NCBI RefSeq assembly: GCF_030816155.1
Contig: NZ_JAUSXR010000001.1
Coordinates: 3,286,001 to 3,350,000, forward strand
DNA from: Arthrobacter woluwensis
GTDB taxonomy: Bacteria > Actinomycetota > Actinomycetes > Actinomycetales > Micrococcaceae
Direction of reading: 5' to 3'
DNA: 64,000 nt
The position numbers were made by a program, and so were the translations under genes. The notes under the pieces are model-generated. The model saw only the letters and a program-made list of their open reading frames with translations. It made no database searches and was not told the origin of the DNA. This document shows positions 19,114 to 28,570 of this stretch, one piece after another (positions within the stretch are counted from its first letter, which is position 1; every line of letters starts with the position of its first letter).

Positions 19114-20406
19114 CTAGGACGGATTAATCACGTCCATGATGCGGTTCAGATCGTCAACACTCGCAAATTCAATGCTGACGCGTCCCTTTCGAGCACCAAG
19201 CGTGATCTTCACATTCGTGTCGAGACGGTCGGCGAGGGAGGTTGCCAAGTAGTCCAACCGTTCGTGTCGTGCCGTGTTCCGAGGAGCCGCGGGTTTCTTC
19301 GGATCCGCGGGATCCTGGAAGAGCACCACAGCTTCCTCGGTCGCACGAACGGAGAGTCCTTCTGCGACGATCCGCTGAGCCAGACGTTCCATCGCGGGCG
19401 CATCCGGAAGCCCGAGCAACGCGCGAGCGTGGCCGGCAGAAAGAACGCCGGCGGCCACTCGGCGCTGAACCAGGGGAGGGAGTTTCAGCAGACGGATGGT
19501 GTTGGACACCTGAGGACGCGAGCGACCGATCCTGTCAGCAAGTTCTTCGTGGGTGGCACCGAAGTCCTCCAGAAGCTGCTGGTACGCCGCCGCCTCTTCA
19601 ATGGGGTTCAGCTGACTGCGGTGGAGGTTCTCCAGCAGCGCATCGCGCAACAGATCATCGTCTGTGGTCTCACGGATGATCGCGGGGACCGTCTCGAGAC
19701 CGGCTTCCTGGGTGGCGCGCCAACGACGCTCACCCATGACCAGCTCAAATCCGGGTCCCTCGGGCTTCCGCCGCACCACGATGGGCTGCAGAACACCGAT
19801 CTCGCGCACTGAGTGCACGAGCTCCGCCATGTCCTGTTCGTCGAACTCCTGGCGGGGCTGACGAGGATTGGGGGAGATGTCGCCGACCGGGATCTCAGCG
19901 AACTGAGCGCCGGGGACCGGCACCAGGCCGTCCGGAGTATCGGTCGACTCGGGTACGGCGGGAGCCGCCGTCGACGTCGTGGATTCGGAGGTGGCAGCCT
20001 CCGCCGGCTTCGAACGGCGAGACCTGACCGGCTTCTCCGCAGGAGCAGCCGCACTCTCGGATGCCGTCTTCGAGGCACGGGAGGGTGCCTTCTTCGCGGG
20101 GCTCTCCTCGGCCGCGACAGCCTTCGCGGGGGTCTTTCCGGCCTCGGGTGCGTCGGCAGCCTTCGCGGGCCGCTGAGCAGCCTTCTGGGGCTTCTCGGCA
20201 GCAGCCGGCCCCTCCTGCACGTCGGCATTCTTTTGCTGGGCGTTCTTCTGCTCGGCCGTCTGGGCGTCCTCTTGGACCCGGTTCCGCTGAGGAGAGGGGA
20301 AGAACAGGTCCACCGGTCGGGTGGCGGGTGCAGCGCTGCCTGCATCAGCAGCATTGGGGATCAAGGCACCCAGACCGCGGCCCAGGCCACGTCGCTTTTC
20401 ACTCAT
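19114..20406 (-). CDS. parB: Chromosome-partitioning protein ParB
   Basis: CTP-dependent DNA clamp that loads at parS and organises the origin region. The 430-residue protein has a long Ala/Lys/Pro/Glu-rich disordered N-terminus (about 40-150), then [13 protein letters not shown], the nucleotide-binding motifs GERRWRA and [14 protein letters not shown], and the helix-turn-helix region [20 protein letters not shown] that reads parS. The C-terminal dimerisation domain ends the protein. ATG at 20406. parA lies 75 bases upstream on the same strand. The disordered insertion makes it longer than the usual 300-380 residues. Confidence 0.97.
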   Translation of the reverse strand: MSEKRRGLGRGLGALIPNAADAGSAAPATRPVDLFFPSPQRNRVQEDAQTAEQKNAQQKNADVQEGPAAAEKPQKAAQRPAKAADAPEAGKTPAKAVAAEESPAKKAPSRASKTASESAAAPAEKPVRSRRSKPAEAATSESTTSTAAPAVPESTDTPDGLVPVPGAQFAEIPVGDISPNPRQPRQEFDEQDMAELVHSVREIGVLQPIVVRRKPEGPGFELVMGERRWRATQEAGLETVPAIIRETTDDDLLRDALLENLHRSQLNPIEEAAAYQQLLEDFGATHEELADRIGRSRPQVSNTIRLLKLPPLVQRRVAAGVLSAGHARALLGLPDAPAMERLAQRIVAEGLSVRATEEAVVLFQDPADPKKPAAPRNTARHERLDYLATSLADRLDTNVKITLGARKGRVSIEFASVDDLNRIMDVINPS

Positions 20407-20481
20407 GTGGGATTCCTCCCTCCTTCCGACGGCGCGAAATCAATCGCAGGGGGTTTTGCTCTGACTGTTCCGCTTCACGCA

Positions 20482-21558
20482 TCAGCTGCGCTCGGCGATC
20501 TCTGCTGCGGCTTCCAAATAGGAAAGCGCACCACTGGAGTTCGGATCATACGTCAGCACGGTCTGCTGATAGCTCGGCGCCTCCGAAATTCGCACCGACC
20601 GAGGGATGACCGCGGACAGCACTTCTTGCGGGAAGTGCTCCCGTACCTCCGCCGCCACCTGGGCCGCGAGGTTGGTCCGTCCGTCGTACATCGTCAGCAG
20701 AATGGTCGAGACGCGGAGGTCACCATTGAGGTGCTTCTGAATCATCTCGATGTTCTTGAGCAACTGGCTCAGACCTTCCAGAGCGTAGTACTCGCACTGG
20801 ATCGGGATGAGGACTTCCTGGGCCGCACAGAAGGCGTTGACCGTGAGGAGTCCGAGACTGGGCGGGCAATCGATGAAGATGAAGTCCAGACGTTCCAGGC
20901 CCTGCTGCTCGCGGTGCTTGGCGTACACGTCGATTGCCCGGCGAAGCCGCTGCTCTCGGGCCACGAGAGAGACGAGCTCGATCTCGGCGCCGGCCAGGTG
21001 AATCGTCGCCGGTGCACACTGCAGACGGTCGATATCCGGGCAATCGGCCACGACTTCGGCCAGGGGAAGGTCGTTGATGAGCACGTCATAGATCGAATCG
21101 ACCTCGGCGTGGTGTTCGATGCCCAAGGCGGTCGATGCATTGCCCTGCGGGTCGATGTCGATCACCAGGACGTTCAGTCCAGCGGAGGCCAGTGCGGCCG
21201 CGATGTTCACCGTGGTGGTCGTCTTGCCGACGCCACCCTTCTGATTGGACACCGTGAAGATGCGAGTGGCCTTCGGCTTGGGCAGCACCCGGCCGGCGAG
21301 CTTCTCCCGCCTGCGCGTCTCACTGGCCAGCTGCCGCGCGATGGGGCTGGACTCGTCAATCGAATCGATCACAGTACTCGCCTTCTTGGCGGGCGTTTCA
21401 CGTGAAACGCCTTCCTTCGATGAATTATCAACCGAATTAGGTTTCTTAGGCGTTGGTCGTGTCGGGACGCTTCGAACCTCCGTGGAACGTGCGGAACCCA
21501 GCTGAACGAAGGGCGGGATCCGGTGCACGGTACTCTCGCGTTCACTCACGGGACACAC
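20482..21558 (-). CDS. parA: Chromosome-partitioning ATPase ParA
   Basis: Deviant Walker-type ATPase that moves ParB-parS complexes. The 358-residue protein has Walker A KGGVGKTTTTVN, the DxDPQGNAST switch, IFIDCPPSLGLL and the C-terminal DNA-contact region. About 105 residues precede the Walker motif, longer than most ParA/Soj proteins. Start is GTG 21558 with aggag six bases upstream. An exact parS site lies inside the N-terminal extension and is translated as GVSRET, so ParB may sit on its partner's gene. rsmG lies 130 bases upstream. Confidence 0.96.
   Translation of the reverse strand: MCPVSERESTVHRIPPFVQLGSARSTEVRSVPTRPTPKKPNSVDNSSKEGVSRETPAKKASTVIDSIDESSPIARQLASETRRREKLAGRVLPKPKATRIFTVSNQKGGVGKTTTTVNIAAALASAGLNVLVIDIDPQGNASTALGIEHHAEVDSIYDVLINDLPLAEVVADCPDIDRLQCAPATIHLAGAEIELVSLVAREQRLRRAIDVYAKHREQQGLERLDFIFIDCPPSLGLLTVNAFCAAQEVLIPIQCEYYALEGLSQLLKNIEMIQKHLNGDLRVSTILLTMYDGRTNLAAQVAAEVREHFPQEVLSAVIPRSVRISEAPSYQQTVLTYDPNSSGALSYLEAAAEIAERS
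21395..21408. promoter_or_regulatory. parS site 8, within the parA coding sequence
   Basis: Exact 14-bp core, part of a 20-bp perfect palindrome at 21392-21411. It is about 150 bases inside parA, where ParB binding or spreading could affect transcription of the operon. Confidence 0.92.
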
Positions 21559-21688
21559 TCTTTCTCCTGGAAATCTCTCCGACCGACTTCTAGCCTAACT
21601 GCTCGACCCTCCGGCCGACGGGCGGGCTTCACACGGCGCGCGCCCCCGACACCACGCCGGACGGTCTCCCGGACGGCATCAGCCGAGG

Positions 21689-22393
21689 TCAGTTCTCCTT
21701 GCCGACCTTGACCCGGACCACCGTCGTCGACTCCTCCAGGAGGTCCTCGCCGCAGATCACGATGTCCGTCTTCACGGCGCCCAGCTTCCTGAGGACCTTC
21801 TGAGCCTTCTCGATCTCCTCCTGAGCACTCCGGCCCTTGATCGCGACCAGTTCCCCGCGGCCTGCCAGCAGCGGCAGGGTGAGGCGGGCCAGCTTGTCCA
21901 GCGCGCTCACGGCCCGCGCAGTCACCACGGTGAAGTCCTCCAGGCCAACAGCGGCCTCCGCGCGGCCGCGCCACACCACCACGTTGTCCAGCCCGAGATC
22001 GTCGATGACCTCCTGCAGCCAGATGCAGCGGCGTTCCAGCGGCTCGATCAACGTGAGTTGGAGATCCGGCCGTGCGATGGCGAGGCAGAGACCGGGAAGA
22101 CCGGCGCCCGATCCGACATCCGCCACCACGGCGTCCTCAGCGATACAGGATTCGATGACCGCGCAGTTGAGGACATGCCGGCTCCAGAGCCGCGGCACCT
22201 CACGCGGGCCGAGCAGTCCGCGTTCGATGCCCGACGTCGCCAGGTGTTCCACGTAGCGCTCGGCGAGCGGCAGACGGTCACCGAAGATGCGCTGCGCAGC
22301 CTCCCGCTCACCGTCGGTCAACGTGGCATCGGCTGCGGACACCTCGGGGGCGCTCTCAAGGTTCTGTGCCGACTCGTCCTGGATGGGGGACAT
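21689..22393 (-). CDS. rsmG: 16S rRNA (guanine527-N7)-methyltransferase RsmG
   Basis: S-adenosylmethionine-dependent methylase of the 530 loop of 16S rRNA. The SAM-binding motif VADVGSGAGLPGLCLAIARP and the following LIEPLERRCIWLQEV are clear, along with the family block VVTARAVSALDKL. At 234 residues it is slightly longer than the E. coli enzyme owing to an acidic N-terminal stretch. It lies between the jag terminator and parA, in the order conserved in actinobacteria. Loss of this enzyme gives low-level streptomycin resistance in other species. Confidence 0.95.
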   Translation of the reverse strand: MSPIQDESAQNLESAPEVSAADATLTDGEREAAQRIFGDRLPLAERYVEHLATSGIERGLLGPREVPRLWSRHVLNCAVIESCIAEDAVVADVGSGAGLPGLCLAIARPDLQLTLIEPLERRCIWLQEVIDDLGLDNVVVWRGRAEAAVGLEDFTVVTARAVSALDKLARLTLPLLAGRGELVAIKGRSAQEEIEKAQKVLRKLGAVKTDIVICGEDLLEESTTVVRVKVGKEN

Positions 22394-22451
22394 CCGTTCC
22401 TCTCCTGATCTGATTCCGGTGGGCCGACTGCGGCCCGTGTTCTCCGGTGGG

Positions 22452-22487
22452 AAAAAACGACCCGCCCGGTCCTGAGGGCCGGGCGGG
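22452..22487 (-). terminator. Rho-independent terminator after jag
   Basis: On the minus strand a GC-rich 9-bp stem (cccgcccgg at 22461-22469, its complement at 22479-22487) is followed by six T. It separates the rpmH-to-jag unit from rsmG-parAB. Confidence 0.88.
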
Positions 22488-22494
22488 TGGGAAG

Positions 22495-23016
22495 TCAGTC
22501 TGCGCTGACCACGATGTGCCGTCGGGGGCCTTCACCCTCGGACTCGCTCACGAATCCGAGTTCGGCCACCGCGTCGTGCACGATCTTGCGCTCGTAAGCG
22601 CTCATCGGCGCGAGGGCGACCCGGCCGCCGTCGCTCTTGACGCGGTCCACGGCATCCTGGGCGATCTTGGAGAGCTCCACGGTGCGGCCACGGCGATAGC
22701 CGTTGATGTCCAGCACCAGGCGCGAGCGGTTCTCCGTGGCGGACAGGACGGCCAGTCGCGCCAGCTCCTGGAGAGCCTCCAGCACTTCGCCGTCTTCGCC
22801 GACCAGGTTGTTCAGGCCGTGGTCGTCCCCGTCGGCTTCGATGGAGATGTAGGTGCGGCCGTTGCGGACCTCGATGTCGATGTCACCATCGATGTCTGCG
22901 ATGTCCAGAAGTTCTTCGAGGTAGTCCGCGGCGACGTCGCCTTCCTCGTCAAGACGGTTCACATTCTCCGGAGCCTCGGTCACAGCGGTCTCCTCGGCGG
23001 GCGTCTCTACACTCAC
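22495..23016 (-). CDS. khpB: Jag/KhpB family RNA-binding protein
   Basis: KH-R3H single-stranded nucleic-acid-binding protein of the SpoIIIJ-associated (Jag) family, 173 residues. An acidic N-terminal region is followed by a KH-like fold with LVGEDGEVLEALQELAR, in which the GxxG loop is degenerate (GEDG), and an R3H domain PMSAYERKIVHDAVAE near the end. GTG at 23016 overlaps the yidC stop by four bases (GTGA), so the two are translationally coupled. Members affect cell-envelope genes post-transcriptionally in other Gram-positives. Confidence 0.92.
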   Translation of the reverse strand: MSVETPAEETAVTEAPENVNRLDEEGDVAADYLEELLDIADIDGDIDIEVRNGRTYISIEADGDDHGLNNLVGEDGEVLEALQELARLAVLSATENRSRLVLDINGYRRGRTVELSKIAQDAVDRVKSDGGRVALAPMSAYERKIVHDAVAELGFVSESEGEGPRRHIVVSAD

Positions 23017-23975
23017 TTCTTCTTCTTCCGGTTGTTCTTGCGGCTCGGCTGGTAACGCTGGCCCTTGGGCTTCTCCGGCTCGGCCGGGATGTCCTCCGGG
23101 TCGACCTTCTTACCCGTGGTGACGTCGATCGGGGCCAGACCCTTGGCCTTGCGGCGCTCGTTGAGCTCGCGGGCCGCCTGGGAACCGGGGGTCGGCATGC
23201 GGCGGATGACGTAGAACTGCTGGCCCATGGTCCAGAGGTTGGAGACCGTCCAGTAGATCAGGACACCGATGGGGAAGTTGATGCCACCCACACCGAAGAC
23301 CACCGGCAGGATGTAGAGAAGCATCTTCTGCTGGCGCATGAACGGGCTGGCCAGAGCCTCTTCGGACATGTTCTTGGCCATGATCTGCTTCTGGGTGATG
23401 AACTGCGAAGCGGTCATCGCCAGGATCATGATGATGGACAGGATCCAGACGGACACCCCGCCGCCGTGCAGCAGCGCGGAGGAGAGCGGCGCACCGAAGA
23501 TGGAGGACTTGTCGAACTCGACGACGTTCTCGTGGCTCAGGGCGCTGATGCCCTCGCCCTTCTCCTTGGCCTGCGAGATGCCGGACAGCACCTGGAACAG
23601 CGAGAAGAAGAACGGCATCTGGATCAGCATGGGGAGGCAGGCCGAGAACGGGTTGGTGCCGTGCTTCTTGTACAGGGCCATCTGCTCCTGCGCCATCGCC
23701 TGGCGGGAGAGCTGGTCGGTCTTGCCCTTGTACTTCTCCTGGAGCTTCTTCAGATCAGGCTGCAGGAGCTGCATGCCGCGCTGAGCACGGATCTGCTTCA
23801 CGAACACCGGGATCAGGGCCGCACGGATCACGACCACCAGGCCGATGATGGACAGCGTCCAGGTCCAGCCGGATTCGCTGGGCAGGCCCAGGAACGTGAA
23901 GGCTTCGTGGAAGCCCAGCATGACAATGCTGACCAGCCATTTGAAAGGCGCCAGTATCGCCCCAAAGATGTCCAT
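23013..23975 (-). CDS. yidC: Membrane protein insertase YidC
   Basis: Inserts and folds inner-membrane proteins, alone or with SecYEG. The 320-residue protein has five hydrophobic segments, including LIPVFVKQIRAQRGMQLLQP after the first helix with the positively charged groove and NPFSACLPMLIQMPFFFSLF. The C-terminus is strongly basic (QRYQPSRKNNRKKKK), as in Gram-positive YidC proteins, which use it for ribosome contact. No lipoprotein signal was seen. The gene is in the standard rpmH-rnpA-yidD-yidC-jag order. Confidence 0.95.
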   Translation of the reverse strand: MDIFGAILAPFKWLVSIVMLGFHEAFTFLGLPSESGWTWTLSIIGLVVVIRAALIPVFVKQIRAQRGMQLLQPDLKKLQEKYKGKTDQLSRQAMAQEQMALYKKHGTNPFSACLPMLIQMPFFFSLFQVLSGISQAKEKGEGISALSHENVVEFDKSSIFGAPLSSALLHGGGVSVWILSIIMILAMTASQFITQKQIMAKNMSEEALASPFMRQQKMLLYILPVVFGVGGINFPIGVLIYWTVSNLWTMGQQFYVIRRMPTPGSQAARELNERRKAKGLAPIDVTTGKKVDPEDIPAEPEKPKGQRYQPSRKNNRKKKK

Positions 23976-23989
23976 GATGTGTCCCTCAA

Positions 23990-24379
23990 TCAGGCCGCGG
24001 AGCGGCGCTCTTCTTCAGTGGTCTTGGCTGCTGCCGGGCCCGGCTCGGCGTCCTGAGGCAGGTAGTCGTGCGGATGGTTCAGCATGACGATCCGCGGAAC
24101 CTGGTCCACCGGCCAGGAACGACCGCCGCTCGGCACCGGATCCAGACCGCCCTCGCTCCACGGGTGACAGTGGAGCAGGCGTTTGCCCGCGAGCCAGCTG
24201 CCCTTGACGGCGCCATGGACGGTGACTGCTTCCAGCGCATAGGCGGAACAGCTGGGGAAGTACCGGCACACCTGTCCGTAGAGAGGCGAAACCGCCAGTC
24301 GGTACAGCTTGAGCGCACCGATCAGGATGTTCCTCGGCAGATCGATCACACCGCGGACGACGGCGGCGGCCACGTTCAC
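23990..24379 (-). CDS. yidD: Membrane protein insertion efficiency factor YidD
   Basis: Small membrane-associated protein helping YidC-dependent insertion. The 129-residue product has the family core: an N-terminal amphipathic segment PRNILIGALKLYRLAVSPL, then FPSCSAYALEAV and GLDPVP. The last 35 residues are a polar extension absent from short YidD proteins. GTG at 24379 overlaps the rnpA TGA by four bases. Confidence 0.94.
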   Translation of the reverse strand: MNVAAAVVRGVIDLPRNILIGALKLYRLAVSPLYGQVCRYFPSCSAYALEAVTVHGAVKGSWLAGKRLLHCHPWSEGGLDPVPSGGRSWPVDQVPRIVMLNHPHDYLPQDAEPGPAAAKTTEEERRSAA

Positions 24380-24774
24380 GTGTGAACCTCGCCGGGCGCG
24401 GCGTCCGCCACGGCCTGCTCGCGCGTGCGCGCGGCAAGACGGCGCTGTGCCACGGCGAAGGCCTGTTCCATGTCCGCCACGAGTTCCTCCCAGTCCGCCT
24501 GTGCCGCCGCCGGCAGGGAACGCACCACCACATCGATTCCAGTGGGGTGTTCCTGCAGCAGTCGAGCACCGATCTCCCTCAACCTCCGCTTAACGAGGTT
24601 GCGGACCACTGCGTTCCCGACGGCTTTCGAAACGATGAAGCCGAAACGGCCGGAGGCGTCCGGTGACGAAAGGCACGCAGATAGAACTAAGTTCCGGCGC
24701 CCTACACGGACACCGGAACGAAGTGTGGTGGAGAAGTCGGCAGGAAGCCGCAGGCGGTTCTGTGCGGGAAGCAC
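24376..24774 (-). CDS. rnpA: Ribonuclease P protein component
   Basis: Protein subunit of RNase P, which trims 5' leaders of tRNA precursors. The 132-residue protein carries the signature basic helix GNAVVRNLVKRRLREI and an early FGFIVSKAVG block. The start is a GTG giving MLPAQNRLRLPADF, the normal N-terminus. It follows rpmH by 37 bases and is coupled to yidD by the GTGA overlap. Confidence 0.95.
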   Translation of the reverse strand: MLPAQNRLRLPADFSTTLRSGVRVGRRNLVLSACLSSPDASGRFGFIVSKAVGNAVVRNLVKRRLREIGARLLQEHPTGIDVVVRSLPAAAQADWEELVADMEQAFAVAQRRLAARTREQAVADAAPGEVHT

Positions 24775-24811
24775 TCTGTCGCCAGGCCTGGCTCGGGTCG
24801 ACTAGTCGGCT

Positions 24812-24949
24812 TTACGCCGAGAGCTCAGTGCGGCCCTTGCCACGGCGGGCAGCCAGGATGGCGCGGCCTGCACGGGTACGCATACGAAGACGGAAGCCGT
24901 GCTTCTTGGCACGACGGCGGTTGTTCGGCTGAAAAGTCCGCTTGCTCAC
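24812..24949 (-). CDS. rpmH: Ribosomal protein bL34
   Basis: The 45-residue large-subunit protein starts [20 protein letters not shown] and ends GRTELSA, matching the family over its whole length. GTG at 24949 is the right start; a longer open frame upstream adds unrelated residues. It heads the minus-strand rpmH-rnpA-yidD-yidC-jag unit, divergent from dnaA. Confidence 0.96.
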   Translation of the reverse strand: MSKRTFQPNNRRRAKKHGFRLRMRTRAGRAILAARRGKGRTELSA

Positions 24950-25418
24950 GGTGGTTGCTCCAGTTGTTTGACGGGACGCGTCTACCTGGATCGCGGGGAA
25001 GCAAAGGCTGACGCAAAGTTTGTACTCACCCACGGAACGAACGGAACGGCTGGCTGCCATGTTCGCCCCTGCTGTGTGGGCGTGGACCCCCCATGAGGAC
25101 ATAGGGGACTAGTCAACGTTAGGGCAGCCGGGAGCGGGGCGTCAAATCTAGAGCATACCCACACCCGTCCACAGGGGAGTGGACAAGAAGCTGTGGAAAC
25201 TGTGGATGAGCGGCATTCCCGGCCATTCCGCGGAACCACATCGGTGTAATTATCCACAGGCCGAAGGCTGGCTATCTTCTGGATTTTCGATCGTCTACAG
25301 TGTCTCAGTAGCCGTTTTCCACCGATTGTGCATAACACTGTGGAAAAGTGCGGTCCATCACGCCAGGACTGCGCGGCACGACGTACGGGAACCCCAGAGT
25401 CAGAAAGTCACGGTGCGC
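24950..25418. promoter_or_regulatory. rpmH-dnaA divergent intergenic region with DnaA boxes
   Basis: No gene is seen in this 470-base gap. It should hold promoters for rpmH (minus) and dnaA (plus). DnaA boxes: exact ttatccaca at 25250-25258, and near-consensus at 25165 (ccgtccaca), 25178 (agtggacaa), 25192 (tgtggaaac), 25201 (tgtggatga) and 25339 (tgtggaaaa). This fits autorepression of dnaA by DnaA and may form part of the origin. Confidence 0.8.
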
Positions 25419-26844
25419 ATGGACGAGAGCAATCACGCAGACACGGTCGGTGGTCCCTGGCGCCAGGTGGTCCATCTTCTGGAACGGGATCCGCAGGTTT
25501 CCCCACGTCAGCGCGCTTTCGTCTCCCTCGCACAGGCTCAGGGCCTGGTCGGTTCCACCCTCCTGGTGGCCGTCCCCAACGAGATGACCCGTGACGTCCT
25601 GATCAACCAGGTGAAGGATTCCCTGGACGCCGCATTGCGTGAGGTCTTCTCCGACGAGATCCGCTGCGCGATCGATGTGGACGCCAATCTGTCCCCCGTG
25701 GCACCCGCCGTGCCGGCCGCCGTCGTGATCCCTGAAGAGCTGGACGTCGAGACTCCGGCCAGCGAGGTCCGGGCCCAGCCCACGCCGCCGAGCAATTCGC
25801 AGGAGTTCGGCCGGCTCAACCCCAAGTACCTTTTCGACACCTTCGTGATCGGCCAGTCGAACCGCTTCGCGCACGCCGCAGCGGTGGCGGTCGCCGAGGC
25901 GCCGGCCAAGGCCTACAACCCGCTGTTCATCTACGGCGATTCCGGCCTGGGCAAGACGCACCTGCTGCACGCGATCGGCCACTACGCCCGGCGTCTCTAC
26001 AGCGGAATCCGCGTCCGGTACGTGAACTCCGAGGAATTCACGAACGACTTCATCAACTCCATCCGCGACGACGAGGGCACCAGCTTCAAGCAGATGTACC
26101 GGAACGTGGATGTGCTGCTGATCGACGACATCCAGTTCCTGGCCGGCAAGGACGCGACGATGGAGGAGTTCTTCCACACGTTCAACGCCCTGCACCAGAA
26201 CAACAAGCAGGTGGTCATCACCAGCGATCAGCCGCCCAAGGCACTCGACGGTTTCGAGGACCGTCTGAAGTCGCGGTTCGAGTGGGGCCTCCTCACAGAC
26301 ATCCAGCCGCCGGAGCTCGAGACCCGCATCGCCATCCTCCGCAAGAAGGCTCTCAGCGAGGGCCTCTCCGCACCGGACGAGGCGCTCGAGTACATCGCCT
26401 CACGGATCTCCAGCAACATCCGTGAGCTCGAAGGCGCGCTCATCCGCGTGACCGCCTTCGCCAGCCTGAACCGCCAGCCGGTGGGATGTGGCCCTGGCCG
26501 AGATGGTCCTGAAGGATCTCATCACCGATGAGGGCGCTCAGGAGATCACGGCTTCCCAGATCCTCGACGCCACGGCGGACTACTTCAAGCTGTCCCTGGA
26601 CGAGCTGTGCAGCAAGTCCCGGACACGCACCCTGGTGACCGCCCGCCAGATCGCCATGTACCTCTGCCGCGAGCTCACGGACATGTCGCTTCCGAAGATC
26701 GGCCAGGAGATCGGCGGACGGGATCACACCACGGTGATGCACGCAGATCGGAAGATCCGCGAACTCATGAGCGAACGCCGCCAGATCTTCAACCAGGTCA
26801 CCGAGCTGACCAACAAGATCAAGCAGCAGCAGCGCGAGGCCTGA
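25419..26844 (+). CDS. dnaA: Chromosomal replication initiator DnaA (frameshifted)
   Basis: AAA+ initiator that binds DnaA boxes and opens the origin. Domain I begins at about residue 10, domain III has Walker [16 protein letters not shown] and Walker [13 protein letters not shown], and domain IV ends with [21 protein letters not shown], the DnaA-box-reading helix-turn-helix. The ggg run at 26483-26485 has one extra G; without it the sequence joins smoothly ([18 protein letters not shown]) into a 474-residue protein. As sequenced the frame stops at 26531. Start ATG 25419 (GTG 25413 is also possible). Being essential, the break is surely a sequence error. Confidence 0.96.
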
Positions 26845-27411
26845 GGGCCTTCGCGGAACCCACTCCTTATTAACTTAACAACACCTGTGGATAAACCTGG
26901 GGACAGTTAAGTGGAGAAGCCGCCGCGATGGTCTTAAAACCTCCCTCGGCGCTGTGGATCCCCGAAATGGCGCGGAAGCACTGCCCCCACAGGCCCGCTG
27001 CGGTTGTTGGCATTAATGCCCACAGCGGGTCAACAGGACACTTCCGCGGAAAGACGCGGCAGGATCCGGTTATCCACAGAATCCACAGCAGTTATTAACA
27101 CTACGAATCCCAAAAGATCTGAAATTCGTGAGATAACAACTTCCCTCCGCTCCGGCACCCGTCCACCGAAGACCCCGGGACCTCCGGCTCCGCCGGAACG
27201 GGAACACCACCGACGGCAGGGTCGGCCGATCCAGCGGAACGCCTCTGGACGAAGCGGATCCCGGGGTGGACCCGGCGACGCCGGACCCACCCCACTCCCG
27301 TGACCTCGGACACCGGTGCGGCACTTGCCTCTCCGGCCGGGTATTCTTGCAAGCTGAATCCGACTAAGCTGGGCGCAACGAGCTCCCGTACTTGAAAGGC
27401 GGCACCCTTCC
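26845..27411. other. oriC: dnaA-dnaN intergenic region, classical oriC position
   Basis: No gene is seen in these 567 bases. Exact DnaA boxes occur at 26886-26894 (tgtggataa) and 27070-27078 (ttatccaca); weaker ones at 26954 and 27079. AT-rich patches at about 26865-26885 and 27090-27142 could serve for unwinding. Genes on both sides point away from here (rpmH to parB leftward, dnaN to gyrA rightward), as expected for an origin. The number of good boxes is low for an actinobacterial oriC. The last part (27150-27300) is GC-rich with small inverted repeats. Confidence 0.75.
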
Positions 27412-28536
27412 GTGAAGTTCAGAGTTGAACGGGACGTTCTCGCCGAGGCAGTGAGCTGGGCAGCACGCTCACTTTCTCCCCGGCCTCCGGTACCGGTTCT
27501 CTCTGGTCTGCTCCTCAAGGCCGAGCACGGAACGGTCAGCCTCTCGAGCTTCGACTACGAGACCTCCGCACGCCTGGAGATCCCCGCCGAGATCCGCGAC
27601 GAAGGCACCATCCTCGTGTCCGGACGTCTGCTCGCCGACATCTGCCGCAGCCTTCCTTCCGCACCGGTCGACATCGAGACCGACGGATCCAAAGTCACGC
27701 TGACCTGCCGCCGCAGCTCGTTCCACCTGGCCACCATGCCGGAGAACGAATACCCCGCCCTGCCGGCGCTCCCGGACAGCAACGGCATGGTCGACGGTGC
27801 AGCGTTCTCGCAAGCCGTCAGCCAGGTGATCATCGCCGCCAGCAAGGACGACACCCTGCCGATCCTCACGGGTGTGCGCCTCGAATTCGAAGACGACCTG
27901 ATCACCTTCCTCGCCACGGACCGTTACCGTCTGGCCATGAAGGAACTCCCCTGGGCGCCTTCGGCTCCCGGGCAGTCCATGTCCGCGCTGGTCAAGGCCA
28001 AAACGCTCAACGAAGTCGCCAAAACCCTCGGCGGCAGCGGTGAACTGAAGCTCGCGATCACCCAGGACGACTCCCGGCTGATCGCCTTCGAAAGCGCCGG
28101 ACGTGCCACAACGTCGTTGCTGGTGGACGGCGATTACCCCAAGATCCGTTCACTCTTCCCGGAGACCACGGCCATCCATGCCGTGGTCAACACCTCCGAA
28201 CTCGTGGAGGCCGTCCGCCGTGTCTCGCTCGTCGCCGAGCGGAACACCCCGGTGCGTCTGGCCTTCACTGATGGACAAGTCCACCTCGATGCCGGCACGG
28301 GCGAAGACGCCCAGGCCTCCGAAGAGCTGGAAGCACGTTTGGAAGGCGAGGACATCACGGTCGCGTTCAACCCGGGTTATCTGATCGAGGGCCTGAGCGT
28401 CATCGAAACCCGGTTCGTCAGGTTCTCCTTCACCTCCGCCCCGAAGCCGGCCATGCTGACGGCTCAGGCGGAGCTCGAGGGCGAGGACTCTGACGACTAC
28501 CGCTACCTGGTGATGCCCGTCCGTCTTCCGAACTGA
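27412..28536 (+). CDS. dnaN: DNA polymerase III sliding clamp (beta subunit)
   Basis: Ring-shaped processivity factor. The 374-residue protein has the three repeated clamp folds, starting MKFRVERDVLAEAVSWAARS and ending in the conserved YRYLVMPVRLPN. Start is GTG 27412 with gaaagg about 13 bases upstream. Located just right of the origin and followed by gnd, as in other actinobacteria. Confidence 0.96.
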   Translation: MKFRVERDVLAEAVSWAARSLSPRPPVPVLSGLLLKAEHGTVSLSSFDYETSARLEIPAEIRDEGTILVSGRLLADICRSLPSAPVDIETDGSKVTLTCRRSSFHLATMPENEYPALPALPDSNGMVDGAAFSQAVSQVIIAASKDDTLPILTGVRLEFEDDLITFLATDRYRLAMKELPWAPSAPGQSMSALVKAKTLNEVAKTLGGSGELKLAITQDDSRLIAFESAGRATTSLLVDGDYPKIRSLFPETTAIHAVVNTSELVEAVRRVSLVAERNTPVRLAFTDGQVHLDAGTGEDAQASEELEARLEGEDITVAFNPGYLIEGLSVIETRFVRFSFTSAPKPAMLTAQAELEGEDSDDYRYLVMPVRLPN

Positions 28537-28570
28537 CGTGCGAAACCAGCTAAGGAAAGAAGTGGACGCC

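Noticed and set aside
13676..21411. Repeated 14-mer considered as a CRISPR or dispersed repeat
   Set aside because: The repeat is a known palindromic ParB site, spacing is irregular, and no spacers or cas genes are present.
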